DNA of 6,887 bases from positions 1-6,887 of the forward strand of contig JAFPXF010000028.1 in NCBI GenBank assembly GCA_017394765.1, in the 5' to 3' direction. Position 1 is the first letter of the stretch. Every line of letters begins with the position of its first letter. The notes under the pieces are model-generated. The model was not told the origin of the DNA, searched no databases, and saw nothing but the letters and a program-made list of their open reading frames with translations. A program made the position numbers and the translations under genes. Of this stretch, positions 5,856 to 6,887 are shown in pieces. This DNA is from Bacteroidales bacterium. GTDB lineage: Bacteria; Bacteroidota; Bacteroidia; Bacteroidales; WCHB1-69.

Positions 5856-6382
5856 ATGGTTTGATAGAGTTGAAGTTATGGGTACGACGTTTTGTCGTCC
5901 TTGTTTCATTGATGATGATACTAAATGCTGTATCGTATCTCATCACACTGTTTTGGAAACAGCCATTCTCCTATGTTTATATTGACGGTTTTGATGTCGG
6001 TTCTTTTTTGTTTATAGGGATGTTGGCTCTCCTTCAAAGTTGTGTGATGATTAAAGGTAGGCGTTGGCGAATATTCATTGTGCCACTTGTAATACTGATT
6101 TTATTCTTGCTGTTGGCGCATTATGACATCACGGAGGGAATGGATTATGGTGCTGATATGATTACCATTATGTCTGCTTCGACGGGCAGATTGTTTACTT
6201 TGCCTATTTTTATTGCCTTGAAATACGACATTTCAGATATGGCTTGGCGAGTGGTGTGGCGGTTGGTCTTCTGTTTCGGTCATGCGGTTTATCTTCTCCT
6301 TGTCTTTTGGCTGACGGAGATTATAGTATTAAAGTGGGAGAAAGCGGTTCCGTTAGATGCAACAGCCAACATTCAGGGCTGA
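5843..6382 (+). CDS. Multi-pass inner-membrane protein of unknown function
   Basis: This 179-residue protein is strongly hydrophobic, with likely membrane spans at about 17-38, 52-70, 75-94 and 141-163, and a weaker one at 106-126. Basic clusters (RR at 15-16, KGRRWR at 71-76) at helix ends fit a cytoplasmic side. I do not recognise a family, and there is no catalytic or transport motif. Starts at 5843 or 5846 are both possible, because the region is a heptad repeat rich in ATG. The gene is visibly more AT-rich than the rhamnosidase and BlaI-family genes, which may reflect its hydrophobic composition or a different origin. Its last residues (NIQG) and TGA stop are encoded by the edge of a dispersed palindromic repeat, so the native C-terminus may have been different. 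It has its own promoter and is divergent from the YARHG gene. The BlaI-family gene begins 82 bp downstream. Confidence 0.75.
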   Translation: MMNGNGLIELKLWVRRFVVLVSLMMILNAVSYLITLFWKQPFSYVYIDGFDVGSFLFIGMLALLQSCVMIKGRRWRIFIVPLVILILFLLLAHYDITEGMDYGADMITIMSASTGRLFTLPIFIALKYDISDMAWRVVWRLVFCFGHAVYLLLVFWLTEIIVLKWEKAVPLDATANIQG

Positions 6383-6427
6383 AAGCCCGACGTATGTCAA
6401 CCCAGGGCTAACTTCGTTCACCCTGGG
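6374..6427. repeat. Palindromic element, copy B, between membrane gene and BlaI-family gene
   Basis: The element holds two hairpins: GGGCT-GAA-AGCCC (6376-6388) and CCCAGGG/CCCTGGG (6401-6407 and 6421-6427, 13-base loop). Its first half is a diverged copy of the element at 4007-4050 (14 of 17 and 10 of 12 matching bases in two blocks), with the middle shortened from 14 to 8 bases. It overlaps the last codons of the membrane-protein gene and lies 37 bases before the ATG of the BlaI-family gene. With no T run, it is not a classical terminator, but it could slow or protect a transcript running through it. Confidence 0.7.
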
Positions 6428-6464
6428 ACGAATGACGATAAATAACAAACAAAAAATAAGAACA

Positions 6465-6857
6465 ATGAAAGAATTAACCAAAGCAGAAGAACAGGTGATG
6501 CAGGTGTTGTGGCAAATCAAAAAGGGATTCGCCGCTGACATCATCGCCAATTTCCCAGAGCCGAAGCCGGCCTACAACACCATGCTGACCGTGGTGCGCA
6601 TTCTCGAAAAGAAGGGGTTCGTGTCGCACGAGACCTTCGGGAAGTCGAACCGCTACTACCCGCTGGTGAGCAAGGAACAGTACTCGGAGTCGTTCATGCA
6701 GCAGTTCGTGCGCAACTATTTCGACAACTCCTTTAAGTCGATGGTTTCCTTTTTCGCTAACAACCAGGATATTACGTTGGAAGAATTGGACGACATCCGC
6801 AGGATGATTGATTCCGTTCCGCAAGATGATTCACCCGCAAAAACCGAACAGTTATGA
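6465..6857 (+). CDS. BlaI/MecI/CopY-family transcriptional repressor
   Basis: This 130-residue cytoplasmic DNA-binding protein has a winged helix at about 5-68 (LTKAEEQVMQVLW at the front, PAYNTMLTVVRILEKKGFV as the recognition region, then FGKSNRYYPLVS as the wing) and a helical dimerisation tail at about 70-125. Family members repress beta-lactamase or stress genes as dimers and are usually inactivated by cleavage by a BlaR1/MecR1 membrane protease. Aligned by eye to staphylococcal BlaI, the scissile Asn-Phe appears here as Phe96-Phe97, so cleavage elsewhere or another control is possible. Such regulators are common in Bacteroidetes away from beta-lactamases, and none is seen here, so I give no symbol. 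The frame is open back to 6357, but that extension is translated repeat, and ATG 6465 begins the conserved domain after an A-rich leader. No promoter was seen between the repeat and the start, so readthrough from the membrane gene is possible. The stop overlaps the next start as ATGA. Confidence 0.9.
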   Translation: MKELTKAEEQVMQVLWQIKKGFAADIIANFPEPKPAYNTMLTVVRILEKKGFVSHETFGKSNRYYPLVSKEQYSESFMQQFVRNYFDNSFKSMVSFFANNQDITLEELDDIRRMIDSVPQDDSPAKTEQL

Positions 6858-6887
6858 AAACGATCCTTTTTTCCGCCATCGCCACGG
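6854..6887 (+). CDS. Start of a gene coupled to the repressor, cut by the window end
   Basis: ATG at 6854 overlaps the TGA of the BlaI-family gene by four bases (ATGA), the usual arrangement for translationally coupled genes. The 11 visible codons (MKTILFSAIAT) look like the beginning of a signal peptide or first membrane helix. In BlaI-type operons the next gene is often a BlaR1-like M56 metalloprotease, but other exported proteins also occur in this position and the fragment is too short to decide. Confidence 0.6.
   Translation, partial: MKTILFSAIAT

Noticed and set aside
6357..6464. N-terminal extension of the BlaI-family gene back to ATG 6357
   Set aside because: The 36 extra residues are translated palindromic repeat and overlap the membrane-protein gene. 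The conserved domain begins exactly at ATG 6465.

Overview
The window looks like chromosome from a member of the Bacteroidetes, most likely Bacteroidales, perhaps uncultured. Three things point there: two good matches to the Bacteroidetes-type promoter (TTG, about 17-20 bases, then TAnnTTTG); the gene content, including a secreted GH78 rhamnosidase, a YARHG-domain protein and a non-catalytic FGE-like protein; and start codons without clear Shine-Dalgarno sequences. No phage, transposase, CRISPR or RNA gene was seen.

Layout. Bases 1-312 are the 3' end of an FGE/SUMF1-fold gene. A promoter at 347-374 drives a secreted alpha-L-rhamnosidase (398-3178), followed 67 bp later by a small single-domain cupin (3246-3593). 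Next comes a gene-poor stretch of about 900 bp. It begins with a broken reading frame (3657 to about 3922) that looks like a frameshifted and truncated protein gene. It continues as a mosaic of short palindromes, a 65-bp tandem repeat and a heptanucleotide array that runs into the stop codon of the next gene. That gene (5698-4490, minus strand) encodes a secreted protein with a DUF4424-like body and a C-terminal YARHG domain. It is divergent from an AT-rich multi-pass membrane protein (5843-6382). The last complete gene (6465-6857) is a BlaI/MecI-family repressor, and its stop overlaps the start of a further gene cut by the window edge.

Function. The rhamnosidase belongs to scavenging of rhamnose-containing glycans, and the cupin may ride on the same transcript. 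The BlaI-family gene and the overlapping downstream gene form a translationally coupled pair, as BlaI/BlaR-type modules do, but the partner cannot be identified from 11 codons. Nothing ties the YARHG protein and its divergent membrane neighbour to a known pathway.

The most unusual content is in the DNA repeats rather than the proteins. There are 14 in-phase heptads that change sequence family along the array, further heptad-like runs at two other gene ends, a tandem repeat whose hairpin stem shows a compensatory base change, and two diverged copies of one palindromic element, one of which supplies the last codons and stop of a gene. I see no convincing new multi-gene system.
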